Numbered from the stretch's first letter, positions 36,490-46,045 are shown. The stretch: 64,000 nucleotides of DNA from Streptantibioticus silvisoli (GCF_027947535.2 NZ_JAAGKO020000015.1:1-64000), one strand, 5' to 3'. Numbers and translations: made by a program. The notes: generated from the sequence alone by a model not told the origin.

Positions 36490-37497
36490 GTGGCGTCCCA
36501 CCGTCGTCCCAAGCCCGCCAGCCGTACCCGGGTGACCGTGCTCACCGCGACCGCTGCCGCGGCCGTGGCCCTGTCCTCGCAGGCCGCCAACGCCGCGCCC
36601 GCGCCGGCCAAGCCGACCGTCAAGGACGTCAAGTCCCAGGTCACCGACCTCAACAACGCGGCGGAGAAGGCCACTCAGCAGTACGACGGCGCCAAGGAGC
36701 GGCAGGACAAGCTCCAGGCGCAGGTCAGCCAGCTGCAGAACAAGGTCGCCAAGGAGCAGGCGCAGCTGAACAAGCTGGCCGACAGCTTCGGCACCATGGC
36801 CAGCGCCCAGTACCGCGACGGCGGCGTCGACCCGACGATGCAGCTGTTCCTGTCGGCCGACCCGAGCGACTACCTCGCCAAGGCCAGCATGCTCGACCAG
36901 CTCAGCGGCACCCAGGCCGACGAGCTGAAGCAGATCGAGACGCAGAAGCGGATCCTGGACCAGGAGCGCGCCGAGGCCGGCGCCAAGTTGTCGCAACTCG
37001 CCAGCGTCCGCAAGGAACTGGCCGCGAAGAAGACCGACGTGCAGGCCAAGCTCGCCAAGGCGCAGCACCTGCTGGACACCCTCACCCCGGTCGCCCGCGA
37101 GGAGTTCAACAACGCCGGCACCATCACCGACCCGCCGCCCGTCGACGCGACCGGCCGCGCCGCCGCCGCGCTCGCCGCCGGCGCCACCAAGATCGGCTCG
37201 CCGTACGTCTACGGCGCCACCGGCCCGTCCTCCTTCGACTGCTCCGGCTTCGTGCAGTGGTCCTACGCGCAGGTCGGCATCTCGCTGCCGCGCACCTCCG
37301 AGGAGCAGGAGAACGTCGGCCCGCACCTGTCGCTCAGCCAGCTCCAGCCCGGCGACCTGGTCATCATGTACGGCGGCGAGCACGTCGGCATGTACGCGGG
37401 CAACGGCATCGTGCTGCACGCGCCGCACACCGGCGCCTACGTGCGCTACGAGAAGCTCAGCGACATGCCGTTCGACTTCGGCGTCCGCGTCGTCTGA
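36490..37497 (+). CDS. Secreted NlpC/P60 peptidoglycan endopeptidase
   Basis: 335 aa: signal peptide (cleavage near AANAAPA, residue 37), a coiled coil (about 45-200), then an NlpC/P60 domain with catalytic C251 in FDCSGFVQWSY, H298 in GEHVGMYAG and H309 in VLHAPHTG. It cleaves stem peptides during growth or spore maturation (inferred from family). GTG at 36490 has AAGGAG upstream. Expression is probably set by the c-di-AMP riboswitch. Confidence 0.94.
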   Translation: MASHRRPKPASRTRVTVLTATAAAAVALSSQAANAAPAPAKPTVKDVKSQVTDLNNAAEKATQQYDGAKERQDKLQAQVSQLQNKVAKEQAQLNKLADSFGTMASAQYRDGGVDPTMQLFLSADPSDYLAKASMLDQLSGTQADELKQIETQKRILDQERAEAGAKLSQLASVRKELAAKKTDVQAKLAKAQHLLDTLTPVAREEFNNAGTITDPPPVDATGRAAAALAAGATKIGSPYVYGATGPSSFDCSGFVQWSYAQVGISLPRTSEEQENVGPHLSLSQLQPGDLVIMYGGEHVGMYAGNGIVLHAPHTGAYVRYEKLSDMPFDFGVRVV

Positions 37498-37528
37498 CCC
37501 CCGCCACGCCCCCGGACGGGTGACGCCC

Positions 37529-37551
37529 GGTGTCCTGAGCTGACGGACACC
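37529..37551 (+). terminator. Hairpin between the two NlpC/P60 genes
   Basis: GGTGTCC (37529-37535) pairs with GGACACC (37545-37551), 32 bp after the first gene's stop; a second GGTGACC/GGTCACC pair follows (about 37557-37585). Weak individually. Confidence 0.5.
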
Positions 37552-37664
37552 CCGCCGGTGACCTGCGCATCCGCCGCCGGTCACCGCCCGTTGGGCCGTC
37601 CGGGGTTTTGAACCCTGTGTAACCGCACCGCTACTGTCGCCTCCGCTGAAGGAGGTGCGGTTCC

Positions 37665-38705
37665 ATGGCGTCCCATCGTCGTCCCGCCCGGCCGGGGATC
37701 GTACGGGCCGGCAAGGCCGCCGTGCTGTCGGCCGCCGCCGTCGCGGTCGCCGCGTCGGCGGCCGTCCCGGCCGGCGCCGCACCCCGCGCCACCCCCGCCG
37801 ACGTCCGTTCCCGGGTCGGCGCGCTCTACGAGCAGGCCGAGCGGGCCACCGAGGACTACGACGCCGCGCAGGAGCAGGAGTCCCGGCTGCGCGGCCGGCT
37901 CGACGCCGTGCAGGACGAACTCGCCCGCGGCCAGGCCGCCGTCAACCGGATGAGCGACGCGCTCGCGGTGGTCTCCGGCGCCCAGTACCGCGACGGCGGC
38001 GTCGACCCCTCGCTCGCGCTGCTGGTCTCCTCCGACCCGGCCGGCTACCTCGACCGGGCCTCCGACCTGGCCCGCGCCGAGGGCCTCCAGGCGGGCCGGC
38101 TCGACCGGCTGCGGGACGCCCAGCGCGCGCTGGCCCAGCAACGCGCCGAGGCCGGCGGGGAGATCGCCCAGCTCGACCAGGTCCGCCGGCGGCTGGCCGC
38201 CCGCAAACAGGCGGTGCGCGACCGGCTGGAGCGCGCGAGACGCCTGCTGGCCACCCTCACCGTGGCCCAGCGCGACGCCATCGGCTACGGCGCCGCGGCC
38301 GACGGCCGCACCGCACCGGCCGGCCGGGTGCCGGACCTGCCCGACCTGCCGGCCTCCTCCGACCGCGCCGCCGAAGCGCTGGCCGCCGCCCGCAGCGCCC
38401 TGGGCCTGCCGTACCTGTGGGGCGGCACCGGGCCCGGCGCCTTCGACTGCTCCGGGCTGATGTACTGGTCCTACCGGCACGCCGGCGTCACCCTGCCGCG
38501 CACCTCGCAGGAGCAACTCGGCGCCGGAACCCACGTCCCGCTGGACCAGGCCCGCCCCGGGGACCTGGTCGTCTACCGCGACAACGCCAGCCACGTCGCC
38601 ATGTACGTCGGCGGCGGCGAGGTCATCCACGCCCCCTACCCCGGCGCCCGGGTCCGCTACGACCCGGTGAACATGATGCCGATCAACGCGATCGTGCGCC
38701 CGTAG
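37665..38705 (+). CDS. Second secreted NlpC/P60 peptidoglycan endopeptidase
   Basis: 346 aa, a paralogue of the preceding gene with the same plan and shared blocks (AQYRDGGVDP, QQRAEAG). Signal peptide ending near GAAPRA, coiled coil 45-200, catalytic C262 in FDCSGLMYWSY, H310 in NASHVAMYVG, H322 in VIHAPYPG. It differs by higher Arg content in the coiled coil. AAGGAGGT gives a near-perfect ribosome-binding site for ATG at 37665. No riboswitch precedes this copy, so the pair may be regulated differently. Confidence 0.93.
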   Translation: MASHRRPARPGIVRAGKAAVLSAAAVAVAASAAVPAGAAPRATPADVRSRVGALYEQAERATEDYDAAQEQESRLRGRLDAVQDELARGQAAVNRMSDALAVVSGAQYRDGGVDPSLALLVSSDPAGYLDRASDLARAEGLQAGRLDRLRDAQRALAQQRAEAGGEIAQLDQVRRRLAARKQAVRDRLERARRLLATLTVAQRDAIGYGAAADGRTAPAGRVPDLPDLPASSDRAAEALAAARSALGLPYLWGGTGPGAFDCSGLMYWSYRHAGVTLPRTSQEQLGAGTHVPLDQARPGDLVVYRDNASHVAMYVGGGEVIHAPYPGARVRYDPVNMMPINAIVRP

Positions 38706-38739
38706 CCGACCGGCCGGGCCCCCTCCGTAGGATCGGGGC

Positions 38740-40005
38740 GTGAACCTCCGCCCCCGCGCCCGCCTTCGCCGGCCGCCGGCCGCCGTCCCGGCGCGGACGG
38801 CATGGACGGCATGGACGGTGTGGACCGCCGCCCTGGCGCTGCTCACCGGGTGCTCCGCACCGGCGCCCGCCGCGCACCCGCGCTCCGACGACGCGGCGGT
38901 ACGCGCGGTGCTGGCGGCCCGGGCCCACGCCGTCCTGGCCCACGACCGCACCGCGTTCCTGGCCACCGTCGACCCGGCGGCCACCGCGTTCCGCACCGCG
39001 CAGGCCCAGGTCTTCACCGGCCTCGAACGGCTGCCGCTGTCGTCGTTCGGCTACCGGCTGCGCTCCACCGGCGCCTTCCCGGTCGCCGGCCCCGGCCAGG
39101 TCGCCGCCGACACCGAGCTGAGCTACGGCCTGCGCGGCTACGACACCGCACCGGTCACCGCACGGGCCTACCTCACCCTGCGCCGCTCCGGCGGCCACTG
39201 GTACGTCACCTCCCAGACCGGCGGGCAGGCCGCCGGCCGGCACACCGACGTCCAGCCGTGGGACCTCGGCACGCTGACCGTGGTCACCGGCGCCCGCTCG
39301 CTGGTGCTGGGCCAGGGCGGCGCGGCCGCACTGCGCGGCTACGCCGGCCTCGCCGACCGGGCCGTGCCGGTGGTCGACAGCGTGTGGCCCGGCGCCTGGG
39401 CCCACCGCGCGATCGTCGAGGTCCCCGGCACCGAGGCCGGCCTGGCCGCGCTGCTCGACGCCCCGCCCGCCGCCTACCAGGACATCGCCGCCGTCACCAC
39501 CGCCGAACTGCGCGGCACCGGCAGCGCACCCGCCGACCGCGTCATCGTCAACCCGCAGGCCTTCGCCGGGCTGAGCGCGCTGGGCCGCCGCGTGGTGCTC
39601 ACCCACGAACTCACCCACGTCGCCACCCGCACCGCCACCACCTCCCGCACCCCGCTGTGGCTGTCGGAGGGCTTCGCCGACTACGCCGGCTGGACCGGCA
39701 CCGGCACCGCCGCCGCGCGGATCGCCCCCGAACTGCGCCACGACGTCACCACCGGCCACGCCCCCGAACTCCTGCCGTCCGACGCCGACTTCGCCTCCAC
39801 CGCCGCCGGCCTCCCGCAGGCCTACGAAGGCGCCTGGCTCGCCTGCCGCCTGGTCGCCGCCCGCTGGGGGCAGCCGAAACTCGTCGCCCTGTACCGCGCC
39901 GCCGGCCGCAGCGGGCCCACCGCCGCCCTCCACGACGAACTCGGCCTCAGCGTCCAGCAGTTCACCGACCAGTGGCGGGCCTACGTGAAGGAGCAACTGA
40001 CGTGA
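38740..40005 (+). CDS. Lipoprotein with a HExxH zinc-metallopeptidase domain
   Basis: 421 aa: signal with lipobox LTGC (about residue 38), an NTF2-like region (about 50-170, VLAARAHAVLAHDRTAFLATVDP), then a gluzincin-like peptidase with VVLTHELTHVATR and a downstream glutamate in LWLSEGFADYAGW. This is the layout of M1-type short peptidases anchored outside the membrane; substrate unknown. GTG start without a strong ribosome-binding site. It overlaps the M48 gene by 4 bp. Confidence 0.85.
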   Translation: MNLRPRARLRRPPAAVPARTAWTAWTVWTAALALLTGCSAPAPAAHPRSDDAAVRAVLAARAHAVLAHDRTAFLATVDPAATAFRTAQAQVFTGLERLPLSSFGYRLRSTGAFPVAGPGQVAADTELSYGLRGYDTAPVTARAYLTLRRSGGHWYVTSQTGGQAAGRHTDVQPWDLGTLTVVTGARSLVLGQGGAAALRGYAGLADRAVPVVDSVWPGAWAHRAIVEVPGTEAGLAALLDAPPAAYQDIAAVTTAELRGTGSAPADRVIVNPQAFAGLSALGRRVVLTHELTHVATRTATTSRTPLWLSEGFADYAGWTGTGTAAARIAPELRHDVTTGHAPELLPSDADFASTAAGLPQAYEGAWLACRLVAARWGQPKLVALYRAAGRSGPTAALHDELGLSVQQFTDQWRAYVKEQLT

Positions 40006-41165
40006 CCACCGACCCCGGCGGCCCCGAAGCCGACTTCACGCCCGAACAGGCCGCGCGGGGCCGGGCGCTGCGCCGGGCGCAGGCGCCCTGGCTGCTGGCC
40101 GCGCGACTCGCCTCGCTGGCCCTGCTGCTGGCCCTGGGCCTGACGCACGCCGGGGCCCGGTTGGTGACCGCGGCGGCCCGGCCGGCCGGCGGTGCCTGGT
40201 GGGCCCGGGTGTTCTTCGGGGCGCTGGTCCTGGTGGTGGCGCAGGAACTGCTGGAGCTGCCGTTCGCCGCCCGGGTCCGGGCGGTACGCGTGCCGTTCGG
40301 GCTGGTCACCCAGGGCTGGGGCGGCTGGTGGACCGACCGGGCCCGCGGGCTGCTGATCGGGGTGCCGCTGGTCACCGGCGCGCTGTTCGCCGTCTACGGG
40401 CTCGCCGGGGCGACGCGCTGGTGGTGGGTGTGGCTGGCGCTCGGCGCCGCGGCGGCGGTGGCCGCGCTGTCCTGGCTGGCGCCGGTCGTCCTCGAACCGC
40501 TGTTCAACCGCTTCACGCCGATGGCCGCCGGCCCGCTGCGCGACGCCCTGCTGGCCCTGGCCGCCCGCGACCGCGTGCCGGTGCGCGACGTGCTGGTCGC
40601 CGACGCCTCCCGCCGGACCACCGCGGTCAACGCCTACGTCTCCGGATTCGGCCGCACCCGGCGGGTCGTGGTCCACGACACGCTGCTGTCGACCGCCACC
40701 CCCCGCGAGGTCGAACTGGTCACCGCCCACGAGCTGGGCCACGTCAAGCACCGCGACGTGGCCGCCGGCACCGCGCTGGGCGCGGCCGGGGCCGCCGCCG
40801 GCGTCGTGCTGCTGGCCGCCCTGACGCACTGGACGGCGCTGCTGCGCCTGGCCGGCGCCGACCGGTTCGCCGACCCGCGCTCCATCCCGCTGCTGGCGGC
40901 GCTGGCCGCGATCGGCTCGGCGGTGGCCGGCCCGGCGTCGTGCGCGCTGAGCCGCCGCGTCGAACGCCGCGCCGACCGGCACGCGCTGCTGCTGACCGGC
41001 GACCCGGCGGCGTTCATCGCCATGCAGCGCCGCCTGACGGTGGCCAACGTGGCCGACCCCGCCCCGCCGCGCCCGCTGCACGTGCTGTTCGGCACCCACC
41101 CGACGGCGGTCCAACGCATCGCCGCGGCACGGGAGTTCGCCGCGGGGCCGCCGCCGGTGGGGTGA
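40002..41165 (+). CDS. M48-family membrane metallopeptidase (Ste24/HtpX-like)
   Basis: 387 aa with about six membrane helices and the zinc motif TAHELGHVKHRD at about residue 246, followed by the glutamate-containing SRRVERRADRHAL. The plan matches CAAX prenyl protease 1-like actinobacterial proteins; bacterial substrates are unknown. GTG start overlaps the upstream lipoprotein gene (GTGA), so the two peptidases are made together. Confidence 0.9.
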   Translation: MTTDPGGPEADFTPEQAARGRALRRAQAPWLLAARLASLALLLALGLTHAGARLVTAAARPAGGAWWARVFFGALVLVVAQELLELPFAARVRAVRVPFGLVTQGWGGWWTDRARGLLIGVPLVTGALFAVYGLAGATRWWWVWLALGAAAAVAALSWLAPVVLEPLFNRFTPMAAGPLRDALLALAARDRVPVRDVLVADASRRTTAVNAYVSGFGRTRRVVVHDTLLSTATPREVELVTAHELGHVKHRDVAAGTALGAAGAAAGVVLLAALTHWTALLRLAGADRFADPRSIPLLAALAAIGSAVAGPASCALSRRVERRADRHALLLTGDPAAFIAMQRRLTVANVADPAPPRPLHVLFGTHPTAVQRIAAAREFAAGPPPVG

Positions 41166-41202
41166 CGCGGGGCGGCCGGTGCGGGGGTTGGCGTCGGTGC
41201 GC

Positions 41203-41390
41203 GGGCTGACGCCGGCGGGGCGGTACGCGTGGGACCGGAACGCGGCCGGTACGCACGGAACCGGAGTCCGGCCGGTATGCGCGAGCCCGGAACGCGGTCG
41301 CTAGCGGGCTGACGCCAGCCGGCCGTTACGCGCAAGCCCGGAACCCGCCCGGTGCGCACGGAACCGGAGCCCGGCCGCCACGTCCCGCCC
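41203..41390. repeat. About 103-bp tandem duplication in the spacer
   Basis: Two imperfect copies start at 41203 and 41306, both GGGCTGACGCC, and share GTGCGCACGGAACCGGAG-type cores. The preceding gene ends GGGGTGACGC, a related stop context. Fills the 268-bp gap between convergent genes. Confidence 0.7.
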
Positions 41391-41433
41391 CGCCCCCGCC
41401 GGGGCCCCCGCCCCCGCCGGGCGCCCCCTGCCG

Positions 41434-42621
41434 TCAGATCGCGTACTGCCAGTTGGTCAGCATGTACGCCCCGAACCACGTGCCGAACAGCGCGAAGACC
41501 GCCAGCGCCGGCCACGCCGCCCGCCCGCGCGCCGCGAACGCCCGCACGAACGGTGCCAGCGTCAGCAGCGCCGGGACCAGCAGCCGCGGCTTGGAGTGGT
41601 AGTAGTTGGTCTGCCCGACGGTCAGCGCGAACACCAGCAGCCCGTACACCACCAGCGGCGGCCACGGCCGGTTCAGCAGCTCCGTCGCACACGCGGCCGC
41701 CAGCACGATCAGCAGCACCGCTATCGACACCGGCACCCAGTCCGACCCGCGCCGCAGCGTGCTCGACAGGAACTGCCAGGTCGCCGACCCCCAGTCCCAC
41801 GCCGTGTTCCATCCCGCGCGCTGGATCGTCAGCCACGCCGTCAGGTGCCCGACCCGCAACCCCACCCACGCCACGTACAGCGGCACCCCCAGCGACCCCA
41901 GCGCGATGCCCGCCACCGCCCGCCACCGCACCCGGCGCGCCCGCCACATCGGCGGCACCGCGGCCACCACCAGCGCCGCCGCCAGCGCCACCCCGGTCGA
42001 CCGGGTCAGCCCCGCCAGCAGCGCGCACAGCCCGGCCGTCAGCCACGCCTCACGCCGCGCCGCCAGCAGGCACCCGGCCACCAGCAGCAGGAACAGGCTC
42101 TCGCTGTAGCCGATCCACAGCGTCACCGCCATCGGCTGGGTGAAGACCACCGCCACCATCGCCAGCCCGGCCCGCGGCCCGTACAACCGCGCCCCCAGCC
42201 GGTGCAGCACCACCGCCGCGCCCGCCGACGCCAGCCACGCCGCCACCACCGACGCCGCCTGGCCGCCCAGGCCCGTCACCGCCGCCACCAGCTTGATCAC
42301 CGCCGGGTACAGCGGGAAGAACGCCAGCGTGTTCCCGGTCAGCGCGCCGTGCGCGTCGTAGCTGAACCCGTGCGGATAGCCCTGCTGGGCGATCTGCACG
42401 TACCAGGTGTTGTCCCACGGGGTCAGCGCCGCGTGCAGCCAGTCGGGCCGGGTGCCCAGCCACGCCAGCATCAGCAGTTGCAGCAGCAGGGCGCACGCCC
42501 ACACCGCCAGCGCCGGCCACACCGACGCCGCCAGGCCGCGCGTGCGGGAGACGGCACCGCGCTCGGGGTCGTCCGGCGCCTGGTACGCCGCGGGCTCGGG
42601 GCTGGTGATCACCGGCAGCAC
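41434..42621 (-). CDS. GT-C membrane glycosyltransferase, PIG-V/mannosyltransferase-like
   Basis: 395 aa with about nine membrane helices. Seen: TPWDNTWYVQIAQQGYPHGF, the luminal acidic motif of PIG-V-like GT-C enzymes, LAFFPLYPAVIKL, and the YSESLFLLL segment. Predicted to transfer a mannosyl unit from a polyprenyl-phosphate donor outside the membrane; acceptor unknown. GTG at 42621 has AAGGAG at 4-nt spacing. Divergent from the PimB-like gene, so glycolipid or glycoprotein assembly may be a shared theme. Confidence 0.82.
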   Translation of the reverse strand: MLPVITSPEPAAYQAPDDPERGAVSRTRGLAASVWPALAVWACALLLQLLMLAWLGTRPDWLHAALTPWDNTWYVQIAQQGYPHGFSYDAHGALTGNTLAFFPLYPAVIKLVAAVTGLGGQAASVVAAWLASAGAAVVLHRLGARLYGPRAGLAMVAVVFTQPMAVTLWIGYSESLFLLLVAGCLLAARREAWLTAGLCALLAGLTRSTGVALAAALVVAAVPPMWRARRVRWRAVAGIALGSLGVPLYVAWVGLRVGHLTAWLTIQRAGWNTAWDWGSATWQFLSSTLRRGSDWVPVSIAVLLIVLAAACATELLNRPWPPLVVYGLLVFALTVGQTNYYHSKPRLLVPALLTLAPFVRAFAARGRAAWPALAVFALFGTWFGAYMLTNWQYAI

Positions 42622-42780
42622 AGGCTCCTTCGTCGGGACGCGTCACCCGCCGGCCCCTCCCGGCGACGGCGCCACGACACACCGCTACGGCGCACGCCCA
42701 CGTCACCCGGGACCGTCCGGGGGACCGCAAGACTACGCCACCGCTCCCGGCCGCCCACGATGCCGCTACCGTCGTACCCG

Positions 42781-43911
42781 ATGGACAAGACCCTGATCGT
42801 CACCAACGACTTCCCGCCCCGCCCCGGCGGCATCCAGGCCTTCGTGCACAGCATGGCGCTGCGCCTGGACCCGGGCAAGGCCGTCGTGTACGCCTCCACC
42901 TGGAAGGACCGCGACGCGGTCGCCGCGTTCGACGCCGAACAGCCCTTTCCGGTGGTCCGCGACCGCACCACCATGCTGCTGCCCACCGCACGGGTCACCG
43001 CCCGCGCTGCCGGCCTGCTGCGCGAGCACGGCTGCTCCTCGGTGTGGTTCGGCGCCGCCGCGCCGCTCGGGCTGATGGCGCCCGCGCTGCGCCGCGCCGG
43101 AGCCCGGCGGCTGGTCGCCACCACCCACGGCCACGAGGCCGCCTGGGCCCAGCTGCCCGCCTCCCGGCAACTGCTGCGCCGGATCGGCGAGGGCACCGAC
43201 ACCCTCACCTACCTCGGCGAGTACACCCGCTCCCGCATCGCCGCGGCCCTCACCCCGGCCGCCGCCGCCCGCATGGTCCAACTGCCGCCCGGCGTCGACG
43301 AGACGACCTTCCACCCCGACTCCGGCGGCCCGGCGCTGCGCGAACGGCTCGGGCTCACCGGGCGGCCGGTCGTCGTCTGCGTCTCCCGGCTGGTGCGCCG
43401 CAAGGGCCAGGACACCCTGATCCGGGCCATGCCGGAGATCCTGCGCCGGGTGCCCGACACCGTCCTGCTCGTCGTCGGCGGCGGCCCCTACGCCGCCGAC
43501 CTGGAGAAACTCGCCGCGGACACCGGGGTCGCGGCCGCCGTCCGCTTCACCGGGGCGGTGCCCTGGGCGCAGCTGCCGGCCCACTTCGGGGCCGGCGACG
43601 TCTTCGCCATGCCGTGCCGCACCCGGCGCGGCGGTCTCGACGTCGAAGGACTCGGCATCGTCTACCTGGAGGCGTCCGCCACCGGCCTGCCCGTGGTCGC
43701 CGGCGACTCCGGCGGCGCCCCGGACGCGGTACTGGACGGCGAGACCGGCTGGGTCGTGCGCGGCGATTCCCCCGCCGACACCGCCGACCGCGTCGCGACC
43801 CTCCTGGCGGACCCCGAACTGCGCCGGCGACTGGGCACCCGGGGCCGCGCGTGGGTGCACGACGCCTGGCGCTGGGACCTGCTGGCGTCCCGGCTGAAGG
43901 GGCTGCTGTAG
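42781..43911 (+). CDS. GT4-family glycosyltransferase, PimB-like
   Basis: 376 aa GT-B enzyme. Seen: NDFPPRPGGIQAFVHSMA (the typical N-terminal nucleotide/phosphoinositide loop), VATTHGHEAAW, QLPPGVDETTFHP, VCVSRLVRRKGQDTLIRAM and the C-terminal GLDVEGLGIVYLEASATGLPVVAG with the donor-binding E-x7-E. It resembles phosphatidylinositol mannoside synthases that add a second mannose. No Shine-Dalgarno is visible and TACCGT lies 8 nt before the ATG, so the message may be leaderless. Confidence 0.9.
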   Translation: MDKTLIVTNDFPPRPGGIQAFVHSMALRLDPGKAVVYASTWKDRDAVAAFDAEQPFPVVRDRTTMLLPTARVTARAAGLLREHGCSSVWFGAAAPLGLMAPALRRAGARRLVATTHGHEAAWAQLPASRQLLRRIGEGTDTLTYLGEYTRSRIAAALTPAAAARMVQLPPGVDETTFHPDSGGPALRERLGLTGRPVVVCVSRLVRRKGQDTLIRAMPEILRRVPDTVLLVVGGGPYAADLEKLAADTGVAAAVRFTGAVPWAQLPAHFGAGDVFAMPCRTRRGGLDVEGLGIVYLEASATGLPVVAGDSGGAPDAVLDGETGWVVRGDSPADTADRVATLLADPELRRRLGTRGRAWVHDAWRWDLLASRLKGLL

Positions 43912-44066
43912 CGGCGCTCCGGGGCCGGAGGGGGCTGCTGTAGTGACGCGCCGGGTTGAACGGGACCGCGGTGGACCCGCTCCGGGCTTGGGGGCTGGCC
44001 GCGCTCCGGGCCGGAGGGGCTGGCCGCGCTCCGGGCCGGAGGGGCTGGCCGCGCTCCGGGCCGGAG
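43899..44066. repeat. Stop-context duplication and three exact 25-bp repeats
   Basis: GGGGCTGCTGTAG, the end of the GT4 gene with its TAG, recurs at 43931-43943. Three exact 25-bp units follow at 43991-44015, 44016-44040 and 44041-44065 (core GGCCGCGCTCCGGGCCGGA), with degenerate flanking copies. The 334-bp gap to the ligase gene has no open gene. Confidence 0.9.
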
Positions 44067-44152
44067 GGGGCCGCGGTGGCCGCGCTCCGGCCGGAGGCGG
44101 TGGCCGTGCTCCCGCCCGGCCCGCCCGACCCCGGCACGGCAGGAGCGCCCCG

Positions 44153-44220
44153 GCCACCGCGTGCGGAGCGTCTCGCGTGCGGAGCGCCACCGCGTGCGGA
44201 GCGCCACCGCGTGAACAGCG
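44153..44220. repeat. 17-bp tandem repeat upstream of the acyl-CoA ligase stop
   Basis: Units of about 17 bp (CGTGCGGAGCGCCACCG and variants), three to four copies, immediately before the convergent ligase gene end at 44246. Confidence 0.8.
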
Positions 44221-44245
44221 CCCCGAGCCCAACACGCAGAGCGCA

Positions 44246-46045
44246 CTACCGTGTGTAGAGCGCCTCGATGTCCTGGGCGAAGTCGCGGGTCACCACGTTG
44301 CGCCGCAGTTTCAGCGACGGCGTCAGGTAGCCGGACTCCTCGGTGAACTGCGCGGTCAGCACGCGGAACTTCTTGACGGACTCCGCGTGCGAGACCGCCG
44401 CGTTGCCGTCGTCGACGGCGCGCTGGAGTTCGGCGAGCAGGTCGGGGTCGTCGTGCAGGGCGGCGGCGGTGTGCGGGGCGGGTTTGCCGTGCGAGGCGGC
44501 CCAGTGCGGCAGGAACTCCTCGTCGAGGGTGACCAGCGCGCCGATGAAGGGGCGCCGGTCGCCGACCACCATGCACTCGGCGACCAGCGCGTGCGCGCGG
44601 ATGCGGTCCTCGATGACCGCGGGGGCGACGTTCTTGCCGCCCGCGGTCACGATGATCTCCTTCTTGCGGCCGGTGATCGTCAGGTACCCCTCGGTGTCGA
44701 GGGTGCCGATGTCCCCGGTGTGGAACCACCCGTCCGACAGCGCCTGGGCGCCGGCCGCCTCGTTGTTCCAGTAACCGGTGAACAGGTGCTCGCCGTGCAG
44801 CAGCACCTCCCCGTCGTCCGCTATCCGCACCACGCTGCCGGGCAGCGGCTGGCCGACGGTGCCGATCTTCGTGCGGTCCCACGGGTTGAACGCGGTCGCC
44901 GCGCACGTCTCCGTCAGGCCGTAGCCCTCCAGCACCGTCAGGCCGATGCCCCGGTAGAAGTGCCCGAGCCGCTCACCCAGCGGCGCGCCGCCGGAGATGG
45001 CGTGGGTGGCCCGGCCGCCCAGGACCGCGCGGAGCCGGCCGTAGACCAGCTTGTCGAAGACCCGGTGCCGCAGCCGCAGCGTCAGGCTGGGACCGCCGGT
45101 GGTGTCCAGCGCGCGGCTGTAGTCGACCGCGGTGTCGGCCGCCCGGTCGAAGATCCGCCCCCGGCCACTGGACTGCGCCTGCGCCCGGGCGCTGTTGAAC
45201 ACCTTCTCGAAGACCCGCGGCACCCCCAGCACCATGGTGGGCCGGAACGCGGCCAGCTCGCCGGTGAGGTTCTTGATGTCGCTGACGTGGCCCAGCTTGA
45301 TCGGCGCCATCATGCAGGCGACCTGCGCCAGCCGGCCCAGCACGTGCGCCAGCGGCAGGAACAGCAGCACCGACGACTCCCCGGTGCGGAACAGCGGCGC
45401 CAGCCGGGCCACCACGTTGCCGCACTCGGCGAAGAACGCCCGGTGGGTCAGCACGCAGCCCTTGGGGCGGCCGGTGGTGCCGGAGGTGTAGACGATCGTG
45501 GCGGGCGAGTCCGCACCGGCGAGCGCGGCGCGTTCGGCGACCAGGGCGTCGGCCACGTCGCTGCCGGCCGCCCCCAGGGTCTCCACCGCGCCGGCGTCGA
45601 TCCGCCACACGTGCTTCAGCTGCGGCAGCCGTTCGCGCACCGACTCCACGGTCGCCTCGTTGCCGGCCGTCTCCACCACGCAGGCCACCGCGGCCGAGTC
45701 GCCGAGGATCCACTCCACCTGCTCGGCCGACGACGTCTCGTACACCGGTACGGTCACCCCGCCGGCGAACCAGATCGCGAAGTCCAGCAGCGTCCACTCG
45801 TACCGGGTGCGCGACATCAGCGCGACCCGGTCGCCCGGCTGCACCCCGGAGGCGATCAGCCCCTTGGCGGCGGCCCGCACCTCCAGCGCGAACGCGGCGG
45901 CGCTCACGTCGCTCCAGCCGCCGCCGCCGGACCTGCGCGCCAGCACGGCGGTGTCCGGATGCTGGGTGGCGTTGCGGCGGACCAGGTCGGTCAGGTTGCC
46001 GTCAGCGGGGACCTCGTACAGGGCCGGAAGGCTGAACTCGCGCAA
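44246..46045 (-). CDS. Long-chain fatty acid--CoA ligase (ANL superfamily)
   Basis: Adenylates fatty acids and transfers them to CoA. 599 aa. Seen: P-loop YTSGTTGRPKGC, YGLTETCAATAF, the SDGWFHTGDIG aspartate motif, ITGRKKEIIVTAGGKNVAP hinge and the C-terminal lysine region LTPSLKLRR. This is the FadD15-like Streptomyces enzyme. TTG at 46045 is taken as start: GAGGAG lies 8 nt upstream and MLREFSLPALYEV is the usual N-terminus; no ATG or GTG fits nearby. Confidence 0.92.
   Translation of the reverse strand: MREFSLPALYEVPADGNLTDLVRRNATQHPDTAVLARRSGGGGWSDVSAAAFALEVRAAAKGLIASGVQPGDRVALMSRTRYEWTLLDFAIWFAGGVTVPVYETSSAEQVEWILGDSAAVACVVETAGNEATVESVRERLPQLKHVWRIDAGAVETLGAAGSDVADALVAERAALAGADSPATIVYTSGTTGRPKGCVLTHRAFFAECGNVVARLAPLFRTGESSVLLFLPLAHVLGRLAQVACMMAPIKLGHVSDIKNLTGELAAFRPTMVLGVPRVFEKVFNSARAQAQSSGRGRIFDRAADTAVDYSRALDTTGGPSLTLRLRHRVFDKLVYGRLRAVLGGRATHAISGGAPLGERLGHFYRGIGLTVLEGYGLTETCAATAFNPWDRTKIGTVGQPLPGSVVRIADDGEVLLHGEHLFTGYWNNEAAGAQALSDGWFHTGDIGTLDTEGYLTITGRKKEIIVTAGGKNVAPAVIEDRIRAHALVAECMVVGDRRPFIGALVTLDEEFLPHWAASHGKPAPHTAAALHDDPDLLAELQRAVDDGNAAVSHAESVKKFRVLTAQFTEESGYLTPSLKLRRNVVTRDFAQDIEALYTR

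Noticed and set aside
41352-42143. Plus-strand ORFs opposite the GT-C membrane gene
   Set aside because: Thr/Ala/Pro-rich shadows; the minus-strand protein has regular membrane helices and a clear start.
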